From positions 1 through 64,000 of the forward strand of contig NZ_JAETXX010000005.1 of NCBI RefSeq assembly GCF_021764745.1: a DNA stretch of 64,000 bases, in the 5' to 3' direction. The stretch is from Joostella atrarenae (lineage in GTDB: Bacteria; Bacteroidota; Bacteroidia; Flavobacteriales; Flavobacteriaceae). A program made the position numbers and the translations under genes. Numbering within the stretch: the first letter of the stretch is position 1; the number at the start of each line of letters is the position of its first letter. The notes under the pieces are model-generated. The model was not told the DNA's origin and did no database searches. It worked only from the letters and a program-made list of their open reading frames with translations. Positions 46,681 to 57,129 of the stretch are shown here, in pieces.

Positions 46681-48372
46681 TTAATTAGAGTTAAAAGTAG
46701 CGTTGAAGGTTGCGCTATTACCTACATTATCTGTAACAATAACTTCTAGGTTTCTAGAGCTATCTTTAAAGTCTATATCGCTTAAATCATAAGTAAGCAT
46801 GTTTTTTTTGTACTCATATTCAGTTAAAATCCATTCGCCATTGATTGTTGCTTTATATGAATTTATACCACTCAGATCGTCTGTGATTCTTAGTTTTAAC
46901 TCTCCATAACTAGAAAGATATTGCCCACTTCTAAAGTTTGCAGGCTTAATTACTGGAGCAACAGTGTCTTTAGCTACTTTAAACTTTCCGAGATCGCGGG
47001 TTCTTGTGCTTAGTAAATCACCTTTTCTATAAGTATATTCGTATGAAAGTCTTCCGTCTTCATTAACATGAGCGATAAATAGTTTTTCTTTATCAATATC
47101 GGTTCTATTATTTATATTCATGCTAATTGTGTAATCGTCTCTTACAGGTGTACGTTCGTTGTGAATAATGATAGCTTCATCTTCTTGGGTTAACTGAATA
47201 AAGAAATCTTCATAAAAAGTGTCTTCAGGAAAAAATAGAGAGGCATTTCCAACGGAAAAGATATTATCACGATTGGCGATAAGATAATCTCCTATGTTTT
47301 CTTTTTTCTGAAGGAAAGAAGCGTTCTGTTTTTTGCCTTCAATAGGAATAATTATAGTGCTTGTATTTCCTACAAAATCTGAAACTTCCATAGTTACTTG
47401 ATACGACATACCTTCATCAACAGAAATTACACCGTTGTCATTTCTCTTTTTATAAATGCTTAGTTTATTATAAGGCTCGATATAGCATTTCTGAATTTTC
47501 TTACGATTATCTATATAAGTAGGGTAATCGATTAATGTATTTATATAACGACTTTCATCAAAAGAAAAAGTTTCAAAATCGTATTCAAAATTTAAAGTCC
47601 CATTAACAGTAGTACAAACTTTATAGGCACCATTTTTATTATATGCCATATCTAGCTGGTCATAAGTTTCTACGCCCAAACCAATGCTACCAGAAGCATC
47701 GATTTTATCAGCTAAATAAGTCCCATTTTGCTGTTTTGTAAGGCGCAGTTCTATTCTGCTGTCATTGTTATTAATTATAGAGCCATCTCCTACTGGGTAG
47801 GCGTGAATTCCTAAAATGCGTGGTGCTTTGGTGTCTTTAACAGTATAACCAAATAAAAGAGGGTTGATAGGTTTTTCTAATCCATCACGGATTTCAAAGT
47901 GCAAATGTGGACCGCCGCTTCCGCCTGTATTCCCACTGAGGGCGATAAGCTGACTTTTGGATACTTTTATTTCATTTTCAGGAGGAAAAAGCTCAATTTC
48001 ATATGATTGATTCTTATACTGCTGCTTTTTTACTATCTCTTGAATTTCTGGGGAGAACTTTTGTAAATGTCCATATACAGTAGTATACCCATTAGGGTGA
48101 GTTATGTAAATTGCTTTTCCGTAACCGTAATGTTGAACCTTAATTCTTGAAACATATCCATCTGCAGCGGCATAAACATCAAGTCCTTCTCTTTGTTGTG
48201 TTTTAATATCCATTCCAGCATGAAAATGATTGGAACGTAACTCTCCAAAAGTACCAGCTAGTACAATAGGAATGTCTAAAGGGGAACGAAAATAGTTTTT
48301 CGGATAATTGTTTTGTGAGTAAATAAATAAGGGAAGTAGAAGACTACAAATAAATACCGATAGATAGCGCAT
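46681..48372 (-). CDS. M23-family (LytM) metallopeptidase
   Basis: 563 residues with a signal peptide (LLLPLFIYSQ). The M23 domain lies at about 35-165: NHFHAGMDIKTQQREG (first zinc ligands), TVYGHLQKF and GPHLHFEIRDG (HxH). The C-terminal 390 residues are beta-rich repeats ending without a sorting signal. It is expected to cut peptidoglycan cross-links, or activate amidases, in the periplasm. Confidence 0.88.
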   Translation of the reverse strand: MRYLSVFICSLLLPLFIYSQNNYPKNYFRSPLDIPIVLAGTFGELRSNHFHAGMDIKTQQREGLDVYAAADGYVSRIKVQHYGYGKAIYITHPNGYTTVYGHLQKFSPEIQEIVKKQQYKNQSYEIELFPPENEIKVSKSQLIALSGNTGGSGGPHLHFEIRDGLEKPINPLLFGYTVKDTKAPRILGIHAYPVGDGSIINNNDSRIELRLTKQQNGTYLADKIDASGSIGLGVETYDQLDMAYNKNGAYKVCTTVNGTLNFEYDFETFSFDESRYINTLIDYPTYIDNRKKIQKCYIEPYNKLSIYKKRNDNGVISVDEGMSYQVTMEVSDFVGNTSTIIIPIEGKKQNASFLQKKENIGDYLIANRDNIFSVGNASLFFPEDTFYEDFFIQLTQEDEAIIIHNERTPVRDDYTISMNINNRTDIDKEKLFIAHVNEDGRLSYEYTYRKGDLLSTRTRDLGKFKVAKDTVAPVIKPANFRSGQYLSSYGELKLRITDDLSGINSYKATINGEWILTEYEYKKNMLTYDLSDIDFKDSSRNLEVIVTDNVGNSATFNATFNSN

Positions 48373-48622
48373 GAAAAAAAATTGTCTTACAAAAATAATG
48401 AAATGATAATTAAATCAGTAAAAAGTACTATAAAAACGCAAAATTAATTATATTAGTGAGGATTAATAATAACGATAGAAAAAAGATAAATATTTTAAGG
48501 AACAGGAATTTTTTTGTTCTGAAAAATAACTAAGATTTAACTTAAGAAATTTAATAGGAAAAGAAATTTTTGCAAACTGTTGTGAAGTATGTAAAGGTAT
48601 CTTAACTTTGTAAAGATATGTA

Positions 48623-48928
48623 TTGAATATTGCATATATGAGCGAGATTATAGAAATAGTTGATTCTCTGGAAAATAAGATTGGTAAGTTGCTTGAGAAG
48701 TTGCAGCAGCAAAGAAATGCTAATCGTAAATTAGAAGAAGAATTAAGTGGTTTGAAGAATGAAAATAAGGATTTATCACTTTCAGTAACGAAATGGGAGG
48801 ATAAATATGAATCGCTCAAAATGGCAAATTCAATGCTTGGCAGTAATGAAAATAAAAAAGAAGCTAAGCTTAAAATAAATACTTTAATTCGAGAAATTGA
48901 TCAATGTGTTGCTCAATTATCGGAATAA
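48623..48928 (+). CDS. Short coiled-coil protein upstream of zapA
   Basis: 101 residues, almost all heptad-patterned from IIEIVDSLENKIGKLLEKL to the end (LIREIDQCVAQLSE). It lies 14 bp before zapA. Small coiled-coil proteins stand here in many Flavobacteriaceae and may act with ZapA in division; this is by position only. Confidence 0.7.
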   Translation: MNIAYMSEIIEIVDSLENKIGKLLEKLQQQRNANRKLEEELSGLKNENKDLSLSVTKWEDKYESLKMANSMLGSNENKKEAKLKINTLIREIDQCVAQLSE

Positions 48929-48942
48929 ACGTTCTAAAATAG

Positions 48943-49233
48943 ATGGGAGAGAAGCTTAAAATAAAGATATCTATAGCAGATAGGGTGTATCCTTTAACTG
49001 TAGAGCCAGAACAAGAAGAAGGACTTAGGAAGGCGGCGAAAACGATAGATGTGTTAATTAAGCAGTTCGAACAGAACTATGCCGTTAGAGACAAACAAGA
49101 TGTATTGGCTATGTGTGCCTTACAATTTGCTTCTAAAGTAGAACAAGAAGGTATTGATACTAACAAAACAAGTGAAGAGATGGAGGAGCGTTTAAAAAAC
49201 TTAGACGCAATGTTATCTAAGCATTTGAGCTGA
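48943..49233 (+). CDS. zapA: Cell division protein ZapA
   Basis: 96 residues: LKIKISIADRVYPLTVEPEQ and AAKTIDVLIKQFEQNY (N-terminal ZapA domain) then a coiled-coil. ZapA links FtsZ filaments in the Z-ring. The order coiled-coil protein, zapA, 6S RNA, rny matches other Bacteroidetes. Confidence 0.85.
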   Translation: MGEKLKIKISIADRVYPLTVEPEQEEGLRKAAKTIDVLIKQFEQNYAVRDKQDVLAMCALQFASKVEQEGIDTNKTSEEMEERLKNLDAMLSKHLS

Positions 49234-49266
49234 AAATAAAATGTTCTTTAAAATAGTATAATGTTA

Positions 49267-49464
49267 CTGCCTACATTGGTTGCATTTTTTTGACAAACTC
49301 AACAAGTATTAATTAAAAAAGGTGAGTTCAAGTTGTAAAAGCAAGCCGCTCCTCTGATTAACTTCAGATACAGGAATCGCGGATCCTTGATCAGTTTGGT
49401 AGCCTTAAACCTGTTTAGAGGAGTTTGTACAAAACTTCAATTACCAATGTAGGCTTTTTTTTTA
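49267..49464 (+). ncRNA. ssrS: 6S RNA
   Basis: A 12-bp closing stem GCCTACATTGGT (49269-49280) with ACCAATGTAGGC (49443-49454) is followed by a run of nine T. The inside is mostly self-complementary in a long rod with a central bulge, including GAGTTCAAGTTG and GAGGAGTTTGTACAAAACTT arms. Length (about 186 nt) and position between zapA and rny fit 6S RNA, which binds the housekeeping RNA polymerase holoenzyme. Confidence 0.75.
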
Positions 49465-49477
49465 AATATATGTAAAG

Positions 49478-51043
49478 ATGGATAATACTACACTATCAAT
49501 AATTGTTGGAGTAATAGGGATTATAGTTGGGTTTGTGATAGCGAAGGTGCTTGAAAAGAAGAATGCAACCAAAATGATCTCAGGAGCTAAGAAAGAAGCT
49601 CAAAAGATATTAAGAGAAGCTAAGACAGAAGGAGAAAGTATTAAGAAAGATAAAATACTTCAAGCGAAAGAAAAGTTTCTAGAACTTAAAGCAGAACATG
49701 AAAAAGTAATTGTTTCTAAGGATAAAAAAATTGCAGAAGCTGAAAAAAGGACAAGAGATAAAGAGTCTCAAGTGTCTAATGAACTTGCTAAAAACAGAAA
49801 ACTTAACTTAGAAGTAGAGGCTAAAAATAAAGATTATGATTACCGCTTGGACTTTTTAGATAAAAAGCAAGGGGAAATCGAGAAACTCCATAAGAGTCAG
49901 ATTGATCAATTAGAGTTGATTTCAGGGCTTTCTGCCGCTGAGGCTAAATCTCAACTTGTAGAATCGTTAAAATCCGATGCGAAGAGTGATGCCATGGCGT
50001 TTATTCAGAATACATTGGAGGAGGCTAAACTTACTGCACAACAAGAGGCTAAAAAAGTTATTGTAAATACCATTCAAAGAATTGGTACAGAAGAGGCAAT
50101 AGATAATTGTGTGTCTGTGTTTAATTTAGAGTCAGACGACGTTAAGGGTCGTATTATTGGTAGAGAAGGAAGAAACATTAGAGCTTTAGAATCTGCTACT
50201 GGAGTAGAGATTATTGTAGATGATACTCCTGAAGCTATTATTCTTTCATGTTTTGATTCTGTGAGAAGAGAGATCGCAAGACTATCGTTACACAGACTTG
50301 TTACTGATGGTAGAATTCACCCTGCTAGAATTGAAGAGGTAGTTAAGAAAACTAAGAAGCAGATTGAAGAAGAGATAATAGAAGTTGGTAAGCGTACGGT
50401 AATAGATTTAGGAATTCATGGTCTACATCCAGAGCTTATAAAAGCAGTAGGACGAATGAAATATCGTTCTTCTTACGGTCAGAATTTACTACAACACTCT
50501 AGAGAAGTTGCAAAATTATGTAGTGTGATGGCAGCAGAATTAGGAGTAAATGCAAAATTGGCGAAACGTGCTGGTTTATTGCATGATATAGGGAAAGTTC
50601 CTGAAACAGAAATGGAAACTCCACATGCTATTTTAGGTATGGAGTGGGCAGAGAAATATGGCGAGAAACCAGATGTATGTAATGCTATTGGTGCTCACCA
50701 CGACGAGATTGAAATGAAAACTCTTTTAGCGCCAATTGTTCAGGTTTGTGATGCTATTAGTGGAGCAAGACCAGGAGCAAGAAGACAAGTATTAGATTCT
50801 TACATCCAAAGACTAAAAGATTTAGAAGAAATAGCTTTCGGGTTTACTGGAGTGAAAAAAGCTTATGCTATTCAAGCTGGACGTGAACTTCGTGTTATTG
50901 TAGAAAGTGAAAAGGTAAGTGATGATAAAGCTTCAGAATTATCTTTTGAAATTTCTCAAAAAATACAAACGGATATGACGTATCCTGGGCAGGTAAAAAT
51001 TACTGTAATTAGAGAAACTAGAGCAGTAAATATAGCTAAATAG
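49478..51043 (+). CDS. rny: Ribonuclease Y
   Basis: 521 residues. An N-terminal membrane helix ([20 protein letters not shown]), a long coiled coil (about 30-205), a KH domain ([17 protein letters not shown]) and an HD domain ([25 protein letters not shown]). It is a membrane-anchored endoribonuclease that starts mRNA decay. Length and motifs are normal. Confidence 0.95.
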   Translation: MDNTTLSIIVGVIGIIVGFVIAKVLEKKNATKMISGAKKEAQKILREAKTEGESIKKDKILQAKEKFLELKAEHEKVIVSKDKKIAEAEKRTRDKESQVSNELAKNRKLNLEVEAKNKDYDYRLDFLDKKQGEIEKLHKSQIDQLELISGLSAAEAKSQLVESLKSDAKSDAMAFIQNTLEEAKLTAQQEAKKVIVNTIQRIGTEEAIDNCVSVFNLESDDVKGRIIGREGRNIRALESATGVEIIVDDTPEAIILSCFDSVRREIARLSLHRLVTDGRIHPARIEEVVKKTKKQIEEEIIEVGKRTVIDLGIHGLHPELIKAVGRMKYRSSYGQNLLQHSREVAKLCSVMAAELGVNAKLAKRAGLLHDIGKVPETEMETPHAILGMEWAEKYGEKPDVCNAIGAHHDEIEMKTLLAPIVQVCDAISGARPGARRQVLDSYIQRLKDLEEIAFGFTGVKKAYAIQAGRELRVIVESEKVSDDKASELSFEISQKIQTDMTYPGQVKITVIRETRAVNIAK

Positions 51044-51065
51044 CCTTATATATAATAACTTATAT

Positions 51066-51103
51066 AATCGTCTGGAAAGTAATTTTCAGGCGATTTTTTT
51101 TGT
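51066..51103 (+). terminator. Terminator after rny
   Basis: ATCGTCTGGAAAG pairs with TTTTCAGGCGAT around a short loop and is followed by TTTTTTT. Confidence 0.75.
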
Positions 51104-51640
51104 ATTTATTTTTCTTTGTTTTCTTATAATAGGCTATTTGAATCTATATGGTTTCTTCTAACGTATAACTGCATCATTCACGATAATGAAATGGTTTAAA
51201 TATAGTATTCTAATCGACACTATACATTAAGCATAACAACCTCTAACAGTTGACTATGTTTTTTTTACGTAGTAGTAAACCTCTAATCATTATAAGTTTT
51301 AAATCATAAATTTTTAAAATTTAGAATATATACTAAATATAGTAGTGTTTATATTAATATATTCTTTATATTCATCTTTTGTAAGCTTTTTTTTTATTTA
51401 AAAAATGCGCTTATAAGTAGTATTAAGTGGGGATTCTGTTTTTAAACCTATTAATAGGGTGATGTTATTTATTTACTCTATTTAATTAAGATTTCATTTT
51501 TACTCAAATTAAACAGCTTAATTTTTCTAAGAGAATTACCATATGCAACCTAGTTGGTAAACCCTTATTAGTGATAAAGTTAATAACTGTTTAATAGTTT
51601 GTTTACAGTTTGAGTTTTAATTAATTTAATTTATACACTA
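51104..51640. other. Intergenic region before the propeller protein
   Basis: About 540 bp, very AT-rich, with no supported gene. The promoter of the gene at 51641 must lie here; I see no unambiguous TAnnTTTG box. Confidence 0.35.
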
Positions 51641-52930
51641 ATGAAATCAAAAAAATTAAAAGCGGCAATTGTTTTAATGATCTCCGCAGGGATTGCTGAT
51701 GTGCAATCACAAAATGGTAAAGGCGTTTATGTAGCGACAAACCATACTACAGCAAATACGGTTGTGGGCTTTATTCAAGATGGAAATGGAGCATTAAATA
51801 TGATAGGAGAGTTTCCAACAGAAGGAAAAGGTACTGGGAATGTTGAAATATTTGATTGGGGTTATGATCATACGCATCCTTTAAAAGATGGAATCGATCC
51901 TTTAATCTCTGCTTATGGACTTACAAATACTAACGATGGTAAGTTTGTAATTGTTGTAAATGCTGGTGATGCTTCTATAAGTACAATGAAGGTTATGGCA
52001 GACAAAAGTCTAACTTCAGTAGATAAAGCAGCAGCTGGAGATATTCATCCTTTAAGTGTTGCTTCGCATGGAAACCTTGTATATGTAGCAAGTTCTGGAA
52101 ATGTACCTACTCCACCTTTTAGTGGTAACTTGAAAGGGTTTAAGATAGACGCTAATGGTAAACTTACGGCTATTTCTAATTCTGTTAGAGATTTAAATGC
52201 AAGACCATCTTGTGTGGCTTTTACTGAAGATGGTAAGTTTTTGGTTGTAAATGAACTGGTAAGTGGGTTGGTAAAAATTTATGCTGTAAATGCAGATGGA
52301 AGTCTTAGCGACGCACCTGTTTCTCAAGCTAATTCTCCTCATGATTCTAAAAACGGAAGATGGCTACCAATTCCTGTTGGCTTTGATATCGTGAAAAAAG
52401 GAAATAAGCATATTATTTTAGTTTCTGAAGCTCGTTTTTTAGATAATAAAGGAATGTTACGAGAAGAAGCTAATAAAGTAGCGCAGTCTCCTAAATATTC
52501 ATGGCAAACAGGATCTACGTCTTCTTATGTGGTTGATACCAAAGGTCAGATAGAACTTGTTTCTGGCGATGTTAAAACAGGAAACTCTATGGAAGGTGGT
52601 CAAATTGCTAACTGTTGGGTAGAGATATCCAAAGACGGAAAAACATTGTGGGCAGCGAACGCTCTTTCTAGTTCTATATCTAGTTATTTAATTGCAGATA
52701 ATGGCGAATTGAAGCTTACTGACGAAACTTTATATAAAGATACTTCTGAAGAGCTTTTTTTTAGTGATCTTGTGGTTAGTGAAGATGGGAAATACCTATA
52801 TCAATTAATAGGCAATCAAGGTGCTGTAATGGTTTTCGAAGTTTTAGCAGGGAATAAGCTTAAAGAGTTAGGGGTTTATTCTTCTACGCAACTGCCTAAA
52901 GTAGGAACTTACGGTATTATAACCTTATAA
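51641..52930 (+). CDS. Lactonase-like seven-bladed propeller protein, secreted
   Basis: 429 residues with a signal peptide (AGIADVQSQ). Repeated blades such as KGVYVATNHTTANTVVGFIQ, RPSCVAFTEDGKFLVVNE and GDIHPLSVASHGNLVYVASS match the 6-phosphogluconolactonase-like propeller family (YbhE type). The active-site residues cannot be judged by eye; a binding role is also possible. A perfect 12-bp terminator follows. Confidence 0.7.
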   Translation: MKSKKLKAAIVLMISAGIADVQSQNGKGVYVATNHTTANTVVGFIQDGNGALNMIGEFPTEGKGTGNVEIFDWGYDHTHPLKDGIDPLISAYGLTNTNDGKFVIVVNAGDASISTMKVMADKSLTSVDKAAAGDIHPLSVASHGNLVYVASSGNVPTPPFSGNLKGFKIDANGKLTAISNSVRDLNARPSCVAFTEDGKFLVVNELVSGLVKIYAVNADGSLSDAPVSQANSPHDSKNGRWLPIPVGFDIVKKGNKHIILVSEARFLDNKGMLREEANKVAQSPKYSWQTGSTSSYVVDTKGQIELVSGDVKTGNSMEGGQIANCWVEISKDGKTLWAANALSSSISSYLIADNGELKLTDETLYKDTSEELFFSDLVVSEDGKYLYQLIGNQGAVMVFEVLAGNKLKELGVYSSTQLPKVGTYGIITL

Positions 52931-52948
52931 TATTTATCAATGCAATTT

Positions 52949-52981
52949 AAGCTCCTTTAGTCGTCTAAAGGAGCTTATTTA
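52949..52981. terminator. Terminator after the propeller gene
   Basis: A perfect 12-bp stem AAGCTCCTTTAG / CTAAAGGAGCTT with a TCGT loop (52949-52976), followed by ATTTATAT. Confidence 0.75.
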
Positions 52982-53027
52982 TATGCTCTTGTAGTTTTTG
53001 ATAACTATTTCTTATTTAGTTTTGGTA

Positions 53028-53456
53028 TTAGGATTTAATGAAATCTTCAAAGTCTAAGTAAAATTCTTCAAATTTATCCATAGTGTCATTTAGAAAAACC
53101 ATTGTTTCTTGCCATGTATTTTTATTGTGGATGCTAACACCTTCTTTTAATACATAAATTCTTGATATTTCTTTACCATTTTCCAGAAAGAATGAATCGT
53201 TATAGATTACATCTGGTAAATAATTTTCAGTCAATACCGACTTTAAAGATTCTAATTTCTCATAATATTTAATCCTATTTTCAAGATTGCTGTCCTCTAT
53301 ATCTAGGGTTACTAAGGCTTTTTTTGTATCAAAATCAAACTTAAACGAAAAGTCTTTAATTTTTGTATTGTAAAGAATCCATTTCCTTGGAAATGACTTT
53401 CCAAATGATATCCAAAATTCCTTACGCATTGCTTTAGATTCTTCTCTGCTAAACAT
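53028..53456 (-). CDS. DUF4268-family protein
   Basis: 142 residues, cytoplasmic, with REFWISFGKSFPRKWILYNT-like start and aromatic-rich sheet-helix pattern (RKEFWISFGKSFP, FKFDFDTKKALVTLDIED) typical of DUF4268. The function is unknown; the family is sometimes linked to nucleases. It stands alone. Confidence 0.7.
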   Translation of the reverse strand: MFSREESKAMRKEFWISFGKSFPRKWILYNTKIKDFSFKFDFDTKKALVTLDIEDSNLENRIKYYEKLESLKSVLTENYLPDVIYNDSFFLENGKEISRIYVLKEGVSIHNKNTWQETMVFLNDTMDKFEEFYLDFEDFIKS

Positions 53457-53669
53457 TTATTCACGTTATATGAAAGCAAAAATATTTCATTTCTAGTAAA
53501 AGAGAATGTTAATAAGGTTTTTTATTCTTCATTTTATGTTTAATTTCACAGCTAAACTTTTTTGTTTTAAAATAAGGTACGTACACATTTTTTATTTGTA
53601 CCCTTATTTTTTAACCTTTTAGTTTTAAATTAAATAATTATTAACCCCCTATAAATACCGAATAAATTA

Positions 53670-54863
53670 ATGAAACGTAGAGATTTTGTAATGAAAAGTA
53701 GCGCTGCATTAGCAGCTACATCAGTTTTTGGAACTGTTGCAGCGAATTCATTTTCATTTGATAAACCCATTCAAATCGGAGTTATCGGAACTGGAAGTAG
53801 AGGAGGAGGTCTTATTCCTTTTTTAAATGAAATAGAAGGAATAACAGTAGGAGCATGTTGCGATGTTTTACCTTTCCGTCTAGAAAAAGGATTAAAGCGA
53901 GCAGGAAAGCAAGCTAAATCTTATACAGATTATAATGATCTTTTAGCAGACAAAAATATTGATGCTGTTCTTATAGCGACTCCCTTTGCAACTCACGGAA
54001 AAATAGCAATGGATGCTTTAAAAGCTGGAAAGCATGTGTATTGTGAAAAAACAATGACCAGAGGTTATAAAGAGATAAAAGACTTAGTAGATTTAGCACA
54101 AAGTTCTGGTAAAATTGTTCAAACAGGACATCAATATCATAGTTCTAGAATGTATGTTGATATTGTTAAAATGATTAATGAAGGTAAAGTAGGTAATATT
54201 ACTGCTTTTGAGTGCCAATGGAACAGAAATGGAGATTGGAGAAGAGCAGTGCCAGATCCATCGCTTGAGCATGCCATTAATTGGCGTATGTACGAAGAGT
54301 TTTCAGGGGGATTAGTAGCTGAATTATGTTCACATCAAATAGATTTTGTTAATTGGGTAACCAAGTCTACTCCTCAGCGTGTTATGGGAATGGGAGGAAT
54401 TGATTATTGGAAGGATGGTAGAGAAACATACGATAATGTGCATCTTATGTATGAATACCCTCAAGGTGTAAAAGCTACTTTTACATGCTTAACTTCTAAT
54501 GCAAAAGACGATTACCAAATTAAAGTTATTGGAGACAAGGGAACTTTAATATTAGACTATACAAAAGCATGGTTCTATCCTGAAGGAAAAAAACAAAATA
54601 GTAAAGTGTTAGGAGATGTTGATGGCGTTTCTGGTGCTACAATTACTACTGGATGGGATGAAGGTAAAGGGATACCATTAAATATTGATCATGAGGATCC
54701 AAGTAAGCAAGCTTTAATGGATTTTAGAGATAGTATCTTAACAAATAAGCAACCTATATCCAATGTGGTAACTGGAGCAAATGCTGCAATTGCCGTACAA
54801 ATGGGAATAGATGCAATGCATCAAAATAGAATTGTAACTTGGGAAGAATCGTCTTTGTTATAA
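53670..54863 (+). CDS. Gfo/Idh/MocA-family oxidoreductase, exported
   Basis: 397 residues. MKRRDFVMKSSAALAATSVF is a Tat-type signal; then QIGVIGTGSRGGGLIPFL (NAD(P) binding) and GKHVYCEKTMTRGYKE (EKP-like, with T for P). The C-terminal domain has WRMYEEFSGGLVAELCSHQI. A periplasmic dehydrogenase or glycosidase-like member acting on sugar derivatives. It converges with the ZIP gene, two bases apart. Confidence 0.85.
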   Translation: MKRRDFVMKSSAALAATSVFGTVAANSFSFDKPIQIGVIGTGSRGGGLIPFLNEIEGITVGACCDVLPFRLEKGLKRAGKQAKSYTDYNDLLADKNIDAVLIATPFATHGKIAMDALKAGKHVYCEKTMTRGYKEIKDLVDLAQSSGKIVQTGHQYHSSRMYVDIVKMINEGKVGNITAFECQWNRNGDWRRAVPDPSLEHAINWRMYEEFSGGLVAELCSHQIDFVNWVTKSTPQRVMGMGGIDYWKDGRETYDNVHLMYEYPQGVKATFTCLTSNAKDDYQIKVIGDKGTLILDYTKAWFYPEGKKQNSKVLGDVDGVSGATITTGWDEGKGIPLNIDHEDPSKQALMDFRDSILTNKQPISNVVTGANAAIAVQMGIDAMHQNRIVTWEESSLL

Positions 54864-54864
54864 G

Positions 54865-55539
54865 TTAGACGTAATAAGCAATTACAATCCCCAAGAGAAT
54901 TACGATTAATTTTCTAAGGTTAAATTTATGTCCTTCTGAGCTTTCAAAAAGTATAACAGTTGAGATATGTAAAAAGATACCAATTACAATAGCCGATATT
55001 TCATGATAGTAATCTTTTGCTATTTGGAAATTATCGGCTATATAGCTTCCTAAAGGGGTCATTAAAGAAAAGAAGATTAAGAAAGCAGCTATTTTAGTTT
55101 TACTCATCTTAGAGTTTATAAAAAAGGTGCTAAGAATAATCGCGATCGGAATTTTATGGATTATTATTCCGTAAACTAACGTATCGTGTTCATGCATCGG
55201 AAAACCTTCTAAAATGGAATGGATACTTAAACTAACAAATAGTAACCAAGGGAATTTATTCATATCATCATGGATATGAACATGGCCATGTTCAGCTCCT
55301 TTCGAAAAGAATTCCAAGAAAATCTGTAGTAATATTCCAAGCATAATAAAGACTCCAGTTCGTTTGGTGTCTCCATGATGATATACTTCTGGAAAGAGAT
55401 TAAAAACAGTAATAGACAATAAAAATGCCCCACTAAAAGCTAAGAATAGCTTAAGGTTGCTCTTTTCATTGAATTTAAAAAGGACAACGATTAAGAATCC
55501 TATAAGTACAGCTAATATTGGAAGTAGATAATTTAACAT
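54865..55539 (-). CDS. ZIP-family metal transporter
   Basis: 224 residues with about eight helices. HGHVHIHDDMNK is a His-rich loop. SIHSILEGFPMHEHD and IIHKIPIAIILSTFF give the paired helix 4-5 metal site, though HKIPIA departs from the usual HEIPEG. It likely imports zinc or another divalent metal. Confidence 0.8.
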   Translation of the reverse strand: MLNYLLPILAVLIGFLIVVLFKFNEKSNLKLFLAFSGAFLLSITVFNLFPEVYHHGDTKRTGVFIMLGILLQIFLEFFSKGAEHGHVHIHDDMNKFPWLLFVSLSIHSILEGFPMHEHDTLVYGIIIHKIPIAIILSTFFINSKMSKTKIAAFLIFFSLMTPLGSYIADNFQIAKDYYHEISAIVIGIFLHISTVILFESSEGHKFNLRKLIVILLGIVIAYYV

Positions 55540-55629
55540 ATTAAAATCCCTATTTTAATGGGCATATCTTGTATTTATTATTTCAGCGAGCTAAATTAAT
55601 GTATTTTTGTCTTTTAAAGTAAATACAAT

Positions 55630-56790
55630 ATGCCTAATAATTTTAAAATGGTAGCTAAAACCATGTTTGGTTTTGAAGAGGTGCTAGAAAATGAACTCAG
55701 AAAGCTGGGGGCTCTTAATATAGAAAAGGGAGTTAGGAATGTTTCTTTTGAAGGGGATCAAGGGTTTATGTACAAAGCAAACCTTTGCCTACGTACAGCT
55801 ATAAAAATTTTAAAGCCTATTCATAGTTTTAAAGTAAGGGACGAACAAGACCTTTATGATAAAATTTATAAAATGGATTGGGAAGCATATATGTCTTATA
55901 ACAATACGTTTGCTATAGATGCTACAGTAAATTCAGAAAAATTTAACCATTCTTTATTTATAGCATTGAAAACAAAAGATGCTATTGCAGATAAGTTTAG
56001 AAATACTGTAGGAAAACGTCCAGATGTAGATTTGAAATATCCAGATCTTAGAATAAACATACATATCCAGAAAGATATATGTAATGTCTCTTTAGATAGT
56101 TCTGGTCAGTCTTTGCATCAGAGAGGTTATAAAACAGCAACCAATATAGCTCCTATAAATGAGGTTTTGGCAGCAGGAATGCTGTTGCTAAGTGGTTGGG
56201 ATGGCCAGTCGGATTTGCTTGATCCAATGTGTGGAAGTGGAACAATTCCAGTAGAAGCTGCAATGATTGCTTGTAATATTCCAGCAAATATCAATAGAAG
56301 AGAGTTTTCTTTTGAAAAATGGAGAGATTATGATCAAGATTTATTTGATAAGATTGTAGAGAGTAGCCTCAAGAAGACAAGAGAATTTCACCATAAAATT
56401 TATGGTTTCGATAAAGCGCCTTCAGCGGTTACAAAAGCAATTGACAATGTGAAAAATGCTAATCTATCTGATTATATTACTATTGAGAGGCAAGATTTTT
56501 TTGCTTCAGTTAAGCAAACAGAAGGAAAACTGCATATGGTTTTCAATCCGCCTTATGGAGAACGATTACAGATAGATATGGAAGCTTTTTATGCTGAAAT
56601 TGGAGATACATTAAAGCAAAGCTATCCAAATACAGATGCTTGGTTTATAACTTCAAATATGGAAGCAATTAAAAATGTTGGTTTGAGACCTTCTAGAAGA
56701 ATTAAACTTTTTAACGGGAAGCTAGAAAGTAAGTTATTGAAGTATGAAATTTATGAAGGTAGTAAGAAAGCTAAATTCAATAAATACTAG
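55630..56790 (+). CDS. THUMP-domain 23S rRNA guanine-N2 methyltransferase (RlmL-like)
   Basis: 386 residues. THUMP domain at about 40-160, SAM-binding LLDPMCGSGTIPVEAAMIAC and catalytic FNPPYGERL. It corresponds to the N-terminal half of E. coli RlmL and modifies large-subunit rRNA. A perfect 13-bp terminator follows. Confidence 0.88.
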   Translation: MPNNFKMVAKTMFGFEEVLENELRKLGALNIEKGVRNVSFEGDQGFMYKANLCLRTAIKILKPIHSFKVRDEQDLYDKIYKMDWEAYMSYNNTFAIDATVNSEKFNHSLFIALKTKDAIADKFRNTVGKRPDVDLKYPDLRINIHIQKDICNVSLDSSGQSLHQRGYKTATNIAPINEVLAAGMLLLSGWDGQSDLLDPMCGSGTIPVEAAMIACNIPANINRREFSFEKWRDYDQDLFDKIVESSLKKTREFHHKIYGFDKAPSAVTKAIDNVKNANLSDYITIERQDFFASVKQTEGKLHMVFNPPYGERLQIDMEAFYAEIGDTLKQSYPNTDAWFITSNMEAIKNVGLRPSRRIKLFNGKLESKLLKYEIYEGSKKAKFNKY

Positions 56791-56825
56791 CATTTAGTTA
56801 AAACTTAATTAATAATAAAATATAA

Positions 56826-56863
56826 ATATATGCTCAGAGCCTAACATCTGAGCATATATTTTG
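56826..56863. terminator. Terminator after the methyltransferase
   Basis: A perfect 13-bp stem (56826-56838 with 56847-56859; core ATGCTCAGA/TCTGAGCAT), then TTTTGG. Confidence 0.7.
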
Positions 56864-56892
56864 GAATATAAAATCGATAAATAGTTTATAAA

Positions 56893-57129
56893 ATGAAGCC
56901 TAAAACAAAAGCATTAATATATAATTTAGTAGGGTTTATTGGTATATTTTTAATACTTCGTTTTAGTTTATTGTATCTAATTGAAGATGTATCTCATATT
57001 GTTCTAGTTCTAATAGCAGCTTTTTGCAGTAGCTTATTAGCTCCAAAATTTGCCGTAGTAGAAATTGAAGGTAAAGAGCAGATTAAAATGAAGTGGATTT
57101 TCTTGAAAGGTTTTAAAGATGTAAGCTAG
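56893..57129 (+). CDS. Small membrane protein of unknown function
   Basis: 78 residues with two membrane helices (LIYNLVGFIGIFLILRFSLL; IVLVLIAAFCSSLLAPKFAV) and a short charged tail. Its stop overlaps the end of the convergent DUF6048 gene by four bases. I do not know its function. Confidence 0.6.
   Translation: MKPKTKALIYNLVGFIGIFLILRFSLLYLIEDVSHIVLVLIAAFCSSLLAPKFAVVEIEGKEQIKMKWIFLKGFKDVS

Noticed and set aside
49410-49420. 11-base match (AAACCTGTTTA) of the first guide segment inside 6S RNA
   Set aside because: Expected by chance in a window this long; no biological reason to prefer it.
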